Shown here in pieces: positions 33,903 through 42,128 of a stretch of DNA of 64,000 bases. Numbering within the stretch: position 1 is the first letter of the stretch; each line of letters begins with the position of its first letter. The notes beneath the pieces are model-generated. The model had not been told where the DNA came from and ran no database searches. It was given only the letters and a program-made list of their open reading frames with translations. The stretch spans positions 27,400 to 91,399 of the forward strand of contig NZ_BJMM01000032.1 of the NCBI RefSeq assembly GCF_006539165.1, given 5' to 3'. The translations under genes and the position numbers were made by a program. This stretch comes from Streptomyces cacaoi. Lineage in GTDB: Bacteria; Actinomycetota; Actinomycetes; Streptomycetales; Streptomycetaceae.

Positions 33903-34696
33903 AGCCGCACCTCGCCGGTGAGGCAGTCGGGATGGTTGCGCAGTGCTCTGCGCGCGTAGTAGGCGAAGTTCGCCCGGGAGCGGACGTCCTCCAGGGTCCA
34001 GTCGTGGGCCTCCCGGGCGAGCTGCGGGTCCAGCGGCTGGATGGTCCCGGCGGACATGGCGAGCAGCTGGAGCCGGGCGGCGCGCTCGATGAGCACCGCG
34101 AGGCTGCACGCCTCCTCGACGGTGCGGCCGGTGACGAGCTGGCCGTGGTGTGCCAGGAGGACGGCCCGCTTGTCGCCCAGGGCTCGGGAGATGATCTCGC
34201 CCTCCTCGTTGCCCACGGGAACACCGGGCCAGTCCTTGAGGAAGGCGCAGTCCTCGTAGAGCGGAGTGGTGTCCATCTGGGAGACGACCAGGGGCACTTC
34301 GAGCATTGCGAGGGCGGCGGTGTGCAGCGAGTGCGTGTGGACGATGCAGTTGACGTCCTCCCGGGCCCGGTAGATCCAGGAGTGGAACCGGTTGGCGGGG
34401 TTGGGCATGCCCTCGCCCTCCAGCACCCGCAGGTCCTCGTCGACGAGCAGCAGATTGTCCTCGGTGATCTCGTCGAAGCCGAGGCCCAGGCGCTGGGTCC
34501 AGTAGGTGCCGGGCCGCTGTCCGCGGGCGCTGATCTGCCCGGCGAGGCCCGAGTCGTGGCCGCCGTCGAAGGCGATACGGCAGGTGAGCGCGACCTTTTG
34601 GCGGGTGGTCAGCGGGGAGTCGGAGAAGTGGGCGCCCATCTGGCGCTCGGCGCGCTCCAGGAGAACGTCCTTCGAGTCCCGCATGGTGTCTGCCAT
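33899..34696 (-). CDS. Class II aldolase/adducin family protein
   Basis: A 265-residue zinc aldolase of the AraD/FucA family. Zinc ligands are the His pair in HTHSLHT and the distal His in LLAHHGQLV. GHDSGLAGQIS is the substrate-phosphate or anion loop. The start at 34696 has GGAG 5 nt upstream. Members are sugar-phosphate aldolases, epimerases or decarboxylases. It leads a two-gene unit with the DapA-like lyase and is divergent from an XRE-cupin regulator, suggesting inducible breakdown of a hydroxy-keto acid or sugar acid. Confidence 0.92.
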   Translation of the reverse strand: MADTMRDSKDVLLERAERQMGAHFSDSPLTTRQKVALTCRIAFDGGHDSGLAGQISARGQRPGTYWTQRLGLGFDEITEDNLLLVDEDLRVLEGEGMPNPANRFHSWIYRAREDVNCIVHTHSLHTAALAMLEVPLVVSQMDTTPLYEDCAFLKDWPGVPVGNEEGEIISRALGDKRAVLLAHHGQLVTGRTVEEACSLAVLIERAARLQLLAMSAGTIQPLDPQLAREAHDWTLEDVRSRANFAYYARRALRNHPDCLTGEVRL

Positions 34697-34761
34697 TTCT
34701 GCTCCAGTCCCGAGGCGCCGGCCCGGCCGGCCACCTCTCCATCCGGCTTTCCCCGGCTTTC

Positions 34762-34817
34762 TCCGGCACCGCTGCCGCGGTACCCCGGGGCTTCCGGCAC
34801 CGCGTCCGCGGTACCCG
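34762..34817. promoter_or_regulatory. Two 25-bp direct repeats between aldolase and XRE genes
   Basis: TCCGGCACCGC followed by (TG or GT) and CCGCGGTACCC occurs at 34762-34786 and 34793-34817, 31 bp apart (about three helix turns), with 22 of 25 positions identical. They lie 66-121 bp upstream of the aldolase start and are candidate sites for the neighbouring regulator. Confidence 0.5.
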
Positions 34818-35011
34818 GACAGGAAACGTGAAGCACGGTAGGAAACCCTGTGTCATGCCGCAAGGGTGCCCGTGCCGTCGTCCGGAGCAGGGGCGGTGGG
34901 GATACTGGTGGGCCCGCGCGCCGGGTGCCCGTGCCGGAGGCGAGGGGCGGGAGGCGGGGCCCGGGAGGGCGCAGGGGCGGAGGGGTGCGAGGACATGGAC
35001 GGGAGGGGCCG

Positions 35012-35584
35012 GTGATCAACCGGGTACGGCAGTTGCGCAAGGAGCGCCTGATGACGCTGGAGGCGCTCGCTCGGCGCTCCGGCGTGACCAAGAGCTATCT
35101 GTCGAAGGTCGAGCGGGGGCACAGCGTCCCGTCGATCGCGGTCGGCGCCTCGCTCGCGAAGGCGCTGGACGTGCCGCTGGGCAGCCTGTTCACCGAGGCG
35201 GAGGAGGCGGCCGAGGTGACGGTGACCCGGGCCGGGGAGCGGCAGTCCCTCACCGACGAGGACGAACCCGGCTCCCGCTACGAGGCGTTGGCGCTGCGGG
35301 CCGGCACCAAGGGCATGACGCCGTTCATGCTGCACCCGCCGCACGAGGTGGAGTCCGTGCCGTTCCGGGACCACCCGGGCGAGGAGTTCCTCTTCGTCCA
35401 CGAGGGCCGGGCCGAACTGCTCTTCCCCTCCGGGGCTTTGACGCTCGGCCCGGGGGACTCCGCCTACTTCCGGGCCACGGTGCCGCACAAGGTGCGCTCC
35501 CTGTCGCCCGCCAGGGCCGCCCTGCTGCTCGTCGTGTGTGACGATCGTGACGGCGTCGACACACCACATCCGCAACTCCCGTAG
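35012..35584 (+). CDS. XRE-cupin transcriptional regulator
   Basis: A 190-residue protein with an N-terminal lambda-repressor-type helix-turn-helix (ALARRSGVTKSYLSKVERG) and a C-terminal cupin (residues about 110-180, with HPGEEFLFVHEGRAEL and GPGDSAYF). The cupin probably binds the inducer. The GTG at 35012 follows GGGAGGGG. It is divergent from the class II aldolase and DapA-like pair, the likely target unit. The same domain layout occurs in the regulator at 56013. Confidence 0.93.
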   Translation: MINRVRQLRKERLMTLEALARRSGVTKSYLSKVERGHSVPSIAVGASLAKALDVPLGSLFTEAEEAAEVTVTRAGERQSLTDEDEPGSRYEALALRAGTKGMTPFMLHPPHEVESVPFRDHPGEEFLFVHEGRAELLFPSGALTLGPGDSAYFRATVPHKVRSLSPARAALLLVVCDDRDGVDTPHPQLP

Positions 35585-35981
35585 CCGACGGCCCCACGCG
35601 TGGCCGGGACCCGTCGCCGGCGCCGTCCGGTTGGCTGGAACTGATTGCTCGTGTGGGGGTACGTTGCGGGGTGACATTCCGTCCCGCCGCGGAGTTGACG
35701 GGCTGTCGTGCGAACGCAGGGGGGTCTACGCGTGTCGGACGGGGCGCGCCCGCGCGGGCCCGCGTACCACACCGGGGCGTACAGGTGGTCAGTTCACGAC
35801 GAACTTGCCTTGCCGAGGGACTATGCATCTCGTCGGATCTCCTCACGCAGCAGGATGGCTAGCATGAGTCGCATACCGGGTCGGAAGATCACCGTCCTCT
35901 TCGGCGATCGCCTCCCGGCCTGCGGCCGATGCGACGCGGCCGCACCGTTTCTCCAACTCGTACGGACCGAGGGACCGCGGA
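35585..35981. other. Intergenic region upstream of conservon
   Basis: About 400 bp with no supportable gene. It has a GC palindrome (GCCCGCGCGGGC near 35748) that may end the XRE transcript, then AT-richer patches near 35640-35680 and 35800-35830 where the conservon promoter probably lies. No clear -10 and -35 pair could be fixed. GAGGGA precedes the cvnA ATG. Confidence 0.4.
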
Positions 35982-37742
35982 ATGTCAGTGTCTGCACCGC
36001 CCAGCCAGCACCGATCGGCGACGGCGCCGCGCACCTCGCCGGCCGTACCCGTGGCCGTGCTGGTGGTGAGCGCCGTGGCGGCCGGTGCGGCGGTCGCCCT
36101 GGCGCCGTCCGCGGCCGGCACCTGGGCGCCGGTCGTGGCGGTGACCGCCTGGGTCTGCCTGGCCGTCGCCGTCCTCGTCGGCCACCGGCTCGTCCTGCGC
36201 GCCCGGCGCACGGCGGCGGAGCAGGAAGCCGAGGCCGTACGGCTGCGGGGACAGGTGGCCCAGACCTCGGCCGAGGCCGCGCACCTCGTCAACGTGACGA
36301 TGCCCGCGCTGGTCAAGCGGCTGCGGGACGGCGCCGGCGCCGGTGAGTCGCTGAGCGGGGTGCAGCCCCCGGCCGATCCCCAACTGCGCCGGCTCGCCGA
36401 CACCTTCGCCTCCGCCGTCGAGGAGGGCATGCAGCACGTCACGCGCCTCGACGGCGAGCGGCAGCAGGCCCAGCAGCAGTTGCAGCAGGCGGTCGGCGAA
36501 CTGGAGCAGCTCACCCGGGAGACGCTGCCCGCGGCGGTCGCCCGGCTGCGCGAGGGCCAGTCCGCCGGCACCGTGCTCGCCGACCTCGATCTGCCCCGGC
36601 TGCCCGTCGTACGCGCACCCGCCGAGGAGTTCGTCCGGGAACTCGCCCACAGCGAGCGGCGCGCCGCCGCGGCACAGGCCGCCTCCACCAAGGCGCTCAG
36701 CCGCGTCCAGGCCAAGGCCCTCGGCATGCTCGCCGACCTGCGGGAAATGCAGGAACGATACGGCGAGGAGGCCTTCGGCGACCTGCTGAAGCTCGACCAC
36801 AGCACCTCGCAGCTCGGCCTGATGACCGACCGGCTGGCACTGCTCATGGGCGGCCGGGCCAGCCGCGCGTGGAACAAGCCGATCGTGATGGAGTCCATCC
36901 TGCGCGGCGCCGTCGGCCGGATCGCCGCCTACCAGCGGGTGCGGCTGCACTGCTCCACCGGCGCCGCCATCTCCGGCTTCGCGGCCGAGGGCGTGATGCA
37001 CCTGCTCGCCGAACTCATGGACAACGCGGCGAACTTCTCGCCGCCCATCGACGAGGTGCACGTCTACGTCGAGGAGCGCAGCGCCGGGATCGTCGTCACC
37101 ATCGAGGACAGCGGTCTGAAGATGGCCGACGCGGCGATGCGGCACGCCGAGGAGGCCGTCAGCGGCCGTATCACCGACATCGCCTCACTCCAGGGCACCC
37201 GGCTCGGCCTCGCCGTGGTCGGACGGCTCGCCGTGAAGTACGGCATGAGCGTCAACTACCGCCCCTCGTCCCGCGGCGGCACCGGCGTCGTCGTCCTGCT
37301 GCCCCCGCAACTCCTCGCCCAGCAGCGCGATCCCGGGCCGCACGAGGCCGCCCGCCGCTCGGCCCCCGCCGCGGCCCCCACACCCGGGCCGGCCCCCACC
37401 CCGCCGGGCAGCCCGGCAGCACCGTCCGCACCGGCGCCCGACCCGGCACCGGCGCCCGGTCCGGCGCCGCGCCCCGCGGCCGAGCAGCCCGCCGCCCGGA
37501 CGGAGCTGCCCGAGCAGGTGCGGCGCCCCACCGGCTCCACCCCGAACGGCCTGCCCGTCCGCTCTCCCGGCCGCACCATGTCCGAGGCGGAGCGCGAGCG
37601 CGAACAGCGCCGCTCCGAGCCGGGCCCGCAGGGCGAGCGCCCGGCACGCAATGCCGGCTCGCAGTTCGGCGCCTTCCACCGCGGGCGCCGGTCCGGCGGC
37701 ACCGGACCGGACACCCCGCCCGAGCCCCCCACCGCTCCGTAG
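35982..37742 (+). CDS. cvnA: Conservon sensor-kinase-like protein CvnA
   Basis: A 586-residue membrane protein. Two membrane segments (residues about 20-70) are followed by a long helical region and a HATPase domain with N-box ELMDNAANFSPP and G-box TRLGLAVVGRLA. The His-containing dimerisation part reads KLDHSTSQL. The last 130 residues are Pro/Ala-rich and disordered. CvnA is thought to receive a signal and act on the CvnB-D small-GTPase module. It starts a five-gene operon with cvnB 92 nt downstream. Confidence 0.95.
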   Translation: MSVSAPPSQHRSATAPRTSPAVPVAVLVVSAVAAGAAVALAPSAAGTWAPVVAVTAWVCLAVAVLVGHRLVLRARRTAAEQEAEAVRLRGQVAQTSAEAAHLVNVTMPALVKRLRDGAGAGESLSGVQPPADPQLRRLADTFASAVEEGMQHVTRLDGERQQAQQQLQQAVGELEQLTRETLPAAVARLREGQSAGTVLADLDLPRLPVVRAPAEEFVRELAHSERRAAAAQAASTKALSRVQAKALGMLADLREMQERYGEEAFGDLLKLDHSTSQLGLMTDRLALLMGGRASRAWNKPIVMESILRGAVGRIAAYQRVRLHCSTGAAISGFAAEGVMHLLAELMDNAANFSPPIDEVHVYVEERSAGIVVTIEDSGLKMADAAMRHAEEAVSGRITDIASLQGTRLGLAVVGRLAVKYGMSVNYRPSSRGGTGVVVLLPPQLLAQQRDPGPHEAARRSAPAAAPTPGPAPTPPGSPAAPSAPAPDPAPAPGPAPRPAAEQPAARTELPEQVRRPTGSTPNGLPVRSPGRTMSEAEREREQRRSEPGPQGERPARNAGSQFGAFHRGRRSGGTGPDTPPEPPTAP

Positions 37743-37834
37743 CCCCACGCCACGCTCCGCCCCCCCCGGCGCCCGGGGCCCTGGCGCGCCCTCTTCCCCG
37801 CTCGTCGAGTACGTGAGATTGGAGGAACGGGCCG

Positions 37835-38293
37835 GTGACCGGTCACCCGGGCACCACCGTCCCAACACCCACCATGCAGACCACCGACAACAGCCTCACC
37901 TGGCTTCTCCAGAGCCTCCTGGAGCGCACCCCCGGTACCCGGCACGGCCTCGTTCTGTCCCGGGACGGCCTGAAGCTGTGCTGGACCGAGCATCTCTCGC
38001 TCGACCAGGCTGACCAGATGGCGGCGATCTGCTCCGGCATCCAGGCCCTCGCGCAGGGCGCCTCCGTGGAGTTCGGCGACGGCACCGGCGGTGTCCGGCA
38101 CTCCATGACCGAGTTCCACGGCGGTCTGCTGTTCATCGTGGAGGCCGGCGAAGGAGCCCATCTCGCCGTCGTCGCCGAGGAGAACGCCGACCCCGGCGTG
38201 GTGGGCCACCAGATGACGGAGATGGTCGAGCAGATCGGTGAGCACCTGCGGGCCGAGCCCCGGAACCCCGCCGGAGGGAGTGCCGCCTCGTGA
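37835..38293 (+). CDS. cvnB: Conservon roadblock/LC7 protein CvnB
   Basis: A 152-residue roadblock/LC7-domain protein (TWLLQSLLERTPGTRHGLVL onward), similar to MglB-type partners of small GTPases. The GTG at 37835 is used because GGAGG lies 9 nt before it; an internal ATG (MQTTDNSL) has no site. It overlaps cvnC by 4 nt (GTGA). It probably modulates nucleotide state of CvnD. Confidence 0.94.
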   Translation: MTGHPGTTVPTPTMQTTDNSLTWLLQSLLERTPGTRHGLVLSRDGLKLCWTEHLSLDQADQMAAICSGIQALAQGASVEFGDGTGGVRHSMTEFHGGLLFIVEAGEGAHLAVVAEENADPGVVGHQMTEMVEQIGEHLRAEPRNPAGGSAAS

Positions 38294-38646
38294 CACGCAA
38301 GCCCGTGGACACCGGTGATCCCGACCGGCTCTACACGGTCACGGGCGGGCGGAGCCGCGCCGACGACACCTTCGACCTGGTCACGCTCGTCGTCAGCGAG
38401 AGCCAGGCGACGGCGGGAATGCAGTCGGAGCACGTACGGATCCTGGAGATGTGCCGGCACCCCACGGCCGTGGTGGAGATCGCCGCCGAGCTGAAGCTGC
38501 CGATCACGGTGGTGCGGATCCTGCTCGGCGACCTGCACGACACGGGCCGCATCACCGCCCGCCACCCGCGCGCCGCGCAGTCCGCCGCGTCGCTCCCCGA
38601 TACCGCCCTTCTCAAGGAGGTGCTCCATGGGCTCCGCAACCTCTGA
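38290..38646 (+). CDS. cvnC: Conservon DUF742 protein CvnC
   Basis: A 118-residue DUF742 protein. Landmarks are RLYTVTGGRSRA at the N-terminus and a winged-helix-like part (AVVEIAAELKLPITVVRILLGDL). Its biochemical role is not settled. It overlaps cvnB at its start and cvnD by 20 nt at its end, so the operon is tightly coupled. Confidence 0.94.
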   Translation: MTRKPVDTGDPDRLYTVTGGRSRADDTFDLVTLVVSESQATAGMQSEHVRILEMCRHPTAVVEIAAELKLPITVVRILLGDLHDTGRITARHPRAAQSAASLPDTALLKEVLHGLRNL

Positions 38647-39244
38647 ACTGTCCTCGCGCCGCACGCCGTTGGCCGACGCGGCGGAGACCGGACTGAAGAT
38701 CGTCGTCGTGGGCGGATTCGGCGTGGGCAAGACGACCCTGGTCCGCTCCGTCAGCGAGATCCGGCCGCTGAACACCGAGGAGGTGATGACGCAGGCCGGC
38801 GTCGGCGTGGACGAGACCAGCGGCGTGGCGGGCAAGACGACCACGACGGTGGCGTTCGACTTCGGGCGGATCAGCCTCAACGAACGCATGGTGCTGTATC
38901 TGTTCGGCGCGCCGGGCCAGGAGCGCTTCTGGTTCCTGTGGGACCGGCTGTTCTCCGGGACGCTGGGCGCCGTGGTGCTCGTCGACACCCGGCGGATGGA
39001 GGACTCCTGGTACGCCATCGACCGGCTGGAACACCACCGCACCCCGTTCGTCGTGGCCGTCAACAGGTTCGACGACGACGGTGCCCGCCACTCCCTGGAC
39101 GAGATACGCCAGGCGCTCGCTCTGCCCGAGCACGTACCGATGGTCGACTGCGACGCGCGGGTGAGGCAGTCCGGCAAGGACGTGCTGATCACCCTCGTGG
39201 ACCACCTCTACGACATGGCCCTGGCCCAGGAGGCGACACCGTGA
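38627..39244 (+). CDS. cvnD: Conservon small GTPase CvnD
   Basis: A 205-residue Ras-like GTPase. Motifs are P-loop GGFGVGKTT, G3 FGAPGQERF and G4 NRFD. It belongs to the prokaryotic ATP/GTP-binding family typical of conservons. It overlaps cvnC, and its TGA overlaps the GTG of the P450 gene. It probably switches the CvnA-C complex between states. Confidence 0.95.
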   Translation: MGSATSELSSRRTPLADAAETGLKIVVVGGFGVGKTTLVRSVSEIRPLNTEEVMTQAGVGVDETSGVAGKTTTTVAFDFGRISLNERMVLYLFGAPGQERFWFLWDRLFSGTLGAVVLVDTRRMEDSWYAIDRLEHHRTPFVVAVNRFDDDGARHSLDEIRQALALPEHVPMVDCDARVRQSGKDVLITLVDHLYDMALAQEATP

Positions 39245-40503
39245 CCGACACCGGTTCCTCTCATCCGCACCCGGCTCCGGCCGGCTGCCCCGTCCACCCG
39301 GACGCGATCCGCCTGGCGGGGCTCGAATACCAGCAGACGCCCTCGCAGTTGTACCGGGCGCTGCGCCGGGAGCACGGCGCCGTCGCGCCGGTGCTGCTCG
39401 ACGGGGACATCCCGGCGTGGCTGGTGCTCGGGTACTCCGAGGTCACCTATGTGACCAGCCACGACGAGCTGTTCGCGCGGGATTCCCGGCGCTGGAACCA
39501 GTGGGAGAACATCCCCGACGACTGGCCGCTGATGCCGTTCGTCGGATACCAGCCCTCGGTGCTGTTCACCGAGGGCGCCGAGCACCGGCGGCGGGCCGGG
39601 GTGATCACCGAGGCGCTGGAGGGCGTCGACCAGTTCGAACTCGCCCGGGACGCCCAGCTGATCGCCGAGGAGCTGATCGCCGCGTTCGCCGGCAGCGGCC
39701 AGGCAGAGCTGATGACCAGCTACGCGCACGCCCTGCCGATGCGTGTCGTCGTCCAGATGTGCGGGATGCCGACCTCGGGCGACGACACCCGGCAGCTCGT
39801 GGACGATCTGCGGATCTCGCTCGACGCCGCCGAGGGCGACGACCCCGTCGCCGCCTACGCGCGGGTGGGCGAGCGGCTGCGCCAGCTCGTGAAGGACAAG
39901 CGGGTCGCGCCCGGCCCGGACGTCACCTCGCGCATGATCCAGCACCCGGCGGGGCTGACGGACGAGGAGATCGTCCAGGACCTGATCTCGGTGATCGCGG
40001 CGGCGCAGCAGCCGACCGCGAACTGGATCTGCAACACGCTGCGGCTGCTGCTGACGGACGAGCGGTTCGCCGTGAACGTCTCGGGCGGCCGGCTCAGCGT
40101 GGGCGAGGCGCTCAACGAGGTGCTGTGGCTGGACACCCCGACACAGAACTTCATCGGGCGCTGGGCCGTGCGCGACACCCAGCTCGGCGGCCGGCACATC
40201 AAGGCCGGCGACTGCGTGGTGATGGGGCTGGCGGCGGCCAACACCGATCCGCAGATCTGGCCGGAGGCGCACGTCGGCGCGGAGAACGCCGCGCACCTGT
40301 CGTTCAGCAACGGCGAGCACCGCTGCCCCTATCCGGCCCCGCTGCTGGCGGACGTGATGGCGCGGACGGCGGTCGAAACGCTGCTGGAGCGGCTGCCGGA
40401 CCTGGTGCTGGCGGTCGAGCCGGAGGAGCTGTCCTGGCGGCCGTCGATCTGGATGCGCGGACTGACGGCGCTGCCGGTGCAGTTCACCCCCGTCGTGCAG
40501 TAG
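39241..40503 (+). CDS. cvnE: Conservon cytochrome P450 with EVLW in place of ExxR
   Basis: A 420-residue P450 fused to the conservon operon by a GTGA overlap. The heme loop is FSNGEHRCPYPA with the Cys ligand. The K-helix, where ExxR is nearly universal, reads NEVLWLD, so Arg is Trp. The I-helix is AAAQQPTANW, lacking the acid-Thr pair. The CYP157 family, found in Streptomyces conservons, is known to lack ExxR, so this is probably a CYP157 member rather than a damaged gene. Its substrate is unknown; a non-monooxygenase or sensory role is possible. Confidence 0.93.
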   Translation: MTDTGSSHPHPAPAGCPVHPDAIRLAGLEYQQTPSQLYRALRREHGAVAPVLLDGDIPAWLVLGYSEVTYVTSHDELFARDSRRWNQWENIPDDWPLMPFVGYQPSVLFTEGAEHRRRAGVITEALEGVDQFELARDAQLIAEELIAAFAGSGQAELMTSYAHALPMRVVVQMCGMPTSGDDTRQLVDDLRISLDAAEGDDPVAAYARVGERLRQLVKDKRVAPGPDVTSRMIQHPAGLTDEEIVQDLISVIAAAQQPTANWICNTLRLLLTDERFAVNVSGGRLSVGEALNEVLWLDTPTQNFIGRWAVRDTQLGGRHIKAGDCVVMGLAAANTDPQIWPEAHVGAENAAHLSFSNGEHRCPYPAPLLADVMARTAVETLLERLPDLVLAVEPEELSWRPSIWMRGLTALPVQFTPVVQ

Positions 40504-40575
40504 GCCGTTCCGTCGTCCGGCAGGCCCTGCCACCCGGGTCGTGCGGCGGGCCGGACCGGCGGGGGAGAGCGGTGG

Positions 40576-40611
40576 GAGGGCCCGCGGCGAGCCCCGCGGC
40601 GAGGGGCCCTC
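40576..40611. terminator. Hairpin between convergent P450 genes
   Basis: GAGGGCCC and GGGCCCTC form an 8-bp outer stem around a 20-nt GC-rich loop, between the cvnE and second P450 stops. It could end both transcripts. Confidence 0.55.
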
Positions 40612-40654
40612 ACCCTGCCCTCACCCCGGCCGCGGGGCCGGCCCGCCGGGGGCC

Positions 40655-41881
40655 TCAGCCGGCGGCGGGTGTGAACCGCACCGGCAGGGTCTGCGGGCCG
40701 CGGGTGAAGACGCCCTGTTCGGCCGGGTCGTAGCCGTCGGCCAGGCGCAGGTCCGGCAGGGCGTCGAGGAGTTGGTTCACACCGGTCTCGACCTCGGCCT
40801 TGGCGAGCAGCGCACCGACGCAGAAGTGCCGGCCGAGCGCGAACGCGAGGTGGTCGGCGGCGGCGGAGAAGGCCGTGGTGGTGGTCAGATCGTCGCGGAA
40901 GATGTCGAAGCGGTCCGGGTCGCGGTAGCGGTTCTCGTCGCGGTTGGCGGCGCCTATCAGGCAGGTGACGGTGGCGCCGGCGGGTATGGTGCCGCCGCTC
41001 AGCTCGACCTCGGTGGCGGACTGCCGCATGATCATGTGGACCGGCGGGGTGTGGCGCAGCGTCTCCGCGAAGGCCAGCGGGATCAGTCCGCGGTCCTCCT
41101 TGACGGCGGCGAACTGCTCGGGGTGCAGCAGCAGATTGGCGAAGATGCTGGCGATCGCCTTGTCGGTGGTCTCCCCGCCGGCGGCGAGCAGCAGGCTGCA
41201 GAACGCCTTGATGTCCTCGTCGCTCATGCGCACACCGTCGACCTCGGCCGCGCACAGCGTGGACAGCAGATCGTCGCCCAGGTTGTCCCGGCGCTCGCGG
41301 ATGATCGGCAGCATGTACTCGGCGAACTCGACGCGGGTGCGCTGCCCGGCCGCGGTCACCTCCGGGTCGCCCGTCAGATTGCCGAGGAAGGCGATGACGG
41401 CGGTGTACCAGCGGTGGAAGCGCGCGTGGTCGGCCTTGTCGAGGCCCAGCATGTCCGCGATGACGTTGACGGGGAAGCGGGTGGCGTAGTCGGTGACCAG
41501 GTCGGCGGAGCCGGTGTGCCGGAAGGCGTCGATCAGCTCCCGCGAGTTGCGCTCGATGACGGGCAGGAACTTCTCCTGCAACTCGCTGCCGCGGAACGCG
41601 GGGGCGACGAGGGCGCGCCGCACGGCGTGTTCCCGGCCGCTCATCTGGAGGATCGTCCTGCCGTGCACCGGCTCGATCTGCCAGTCGTAGTTGTCCGTGG
41701 TGAACTGGCCGCCCTTGTCCTTGAAGACGCGCTCGACGTCCTCGTACCGCGAGATGATCCAACTCCCGGTGGCCTCGTGCCAGATGAGGGGCGCGCTCTC
41801 CCTCATCACGCGGTACGCCGGATAGGGGTCAGCGGCGAACTCGGGCGAGAGGATGTCGGGCACCTGCTGCGCGGTGGACAT
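40655..41881 (-). CDS. Cytochrome P450, canonical motifs
   Basis: A 408-residue bacterial P450 from the ATG at 41881 (AGGGAG upstream). I-helix AAGGETT, K-helix ETLR and heme loop FALGRHFCVG are all standard, in contrast to the conservon P450 facing it. It likely hydroxylates a small hydrophobic or polyketide/steroid-like substrate, but none can be named. P450 pairs near conservons are common. No ferredoxin gene is adjacent. A GTTATTGATCATTTG patch near 41923-41937 is unusually AT-rich and may hold its promoter. Confidence 0.94.
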   Translation of the reverse strand: MSTAQQVPDILSPEFAADPYPAYRVMRESAPLIWHEATGSWIISRYEDVERVFKDKGGQFTTDNYDWQIEPVHGRTILQMSGREHAVRRALVAPAFRGSELQEKFLPVIERNSRELIDAFRHTGSADLVTDYATRFPVNVIADMLGLDKADHARFHRWYTAVIAFLGNLTGDPEVTAAGQRTRVEFAEYMLPIIRERRDNLGDDLLSTLCAAEVDGVRMSDEDIKAFCSLLLAAGGETTDKAIASIFANLLLHPEQFAAVKEDRGLIPLAFAETLRHTPPVHMIMRQSATEVELSGGTIPAGATVTCLIGAANRDENRYRDPDRFDIFRDDLTTTTAFSAAADHLAFALGRHFCVGALLAKAEVETGVNQLLDALPDLRLADGYDPAEQGVFTRGPQTLPVRFTPAAG

Positions 41882-42128
41882 GGGGCTCCCTGAAGTCGGT
41901 GACCGGTGTTTCCGCACCAGGTTATTGATCATTTGACGGCCGGGACAGACCCGGTGCGGACCCGATCGGCCGGGCCGAAGGGCCCGTTCGCGGCCCGCCC
42001 GGGACGTCGGCGGCCGTGCGGCGGGCAGTGGCACTGCCCCCGGCTCTGCACCGGAGGGCCTTCCCGCCCGCGACGGTCCGTGGCAGTGTCGCCGCCGTCC
42101 ACCCGGCTCGCGAGCGTGGGGAGAAGCG

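Noticed and set aside
35653..35862. Small gene upstream of cvnA (69 codons)
   Set aside because: No ribosome site, no recognisable motif, and Arg/Ala-rich composition as expected from chance frames.
39241..40503. Conservon P450 as a pseudogene because ExxR is missing
   Set aside because: The frame is intact, starts by GTGA overlap, keeps the heme loop, and the CYP157 family is known to lack ExxR.
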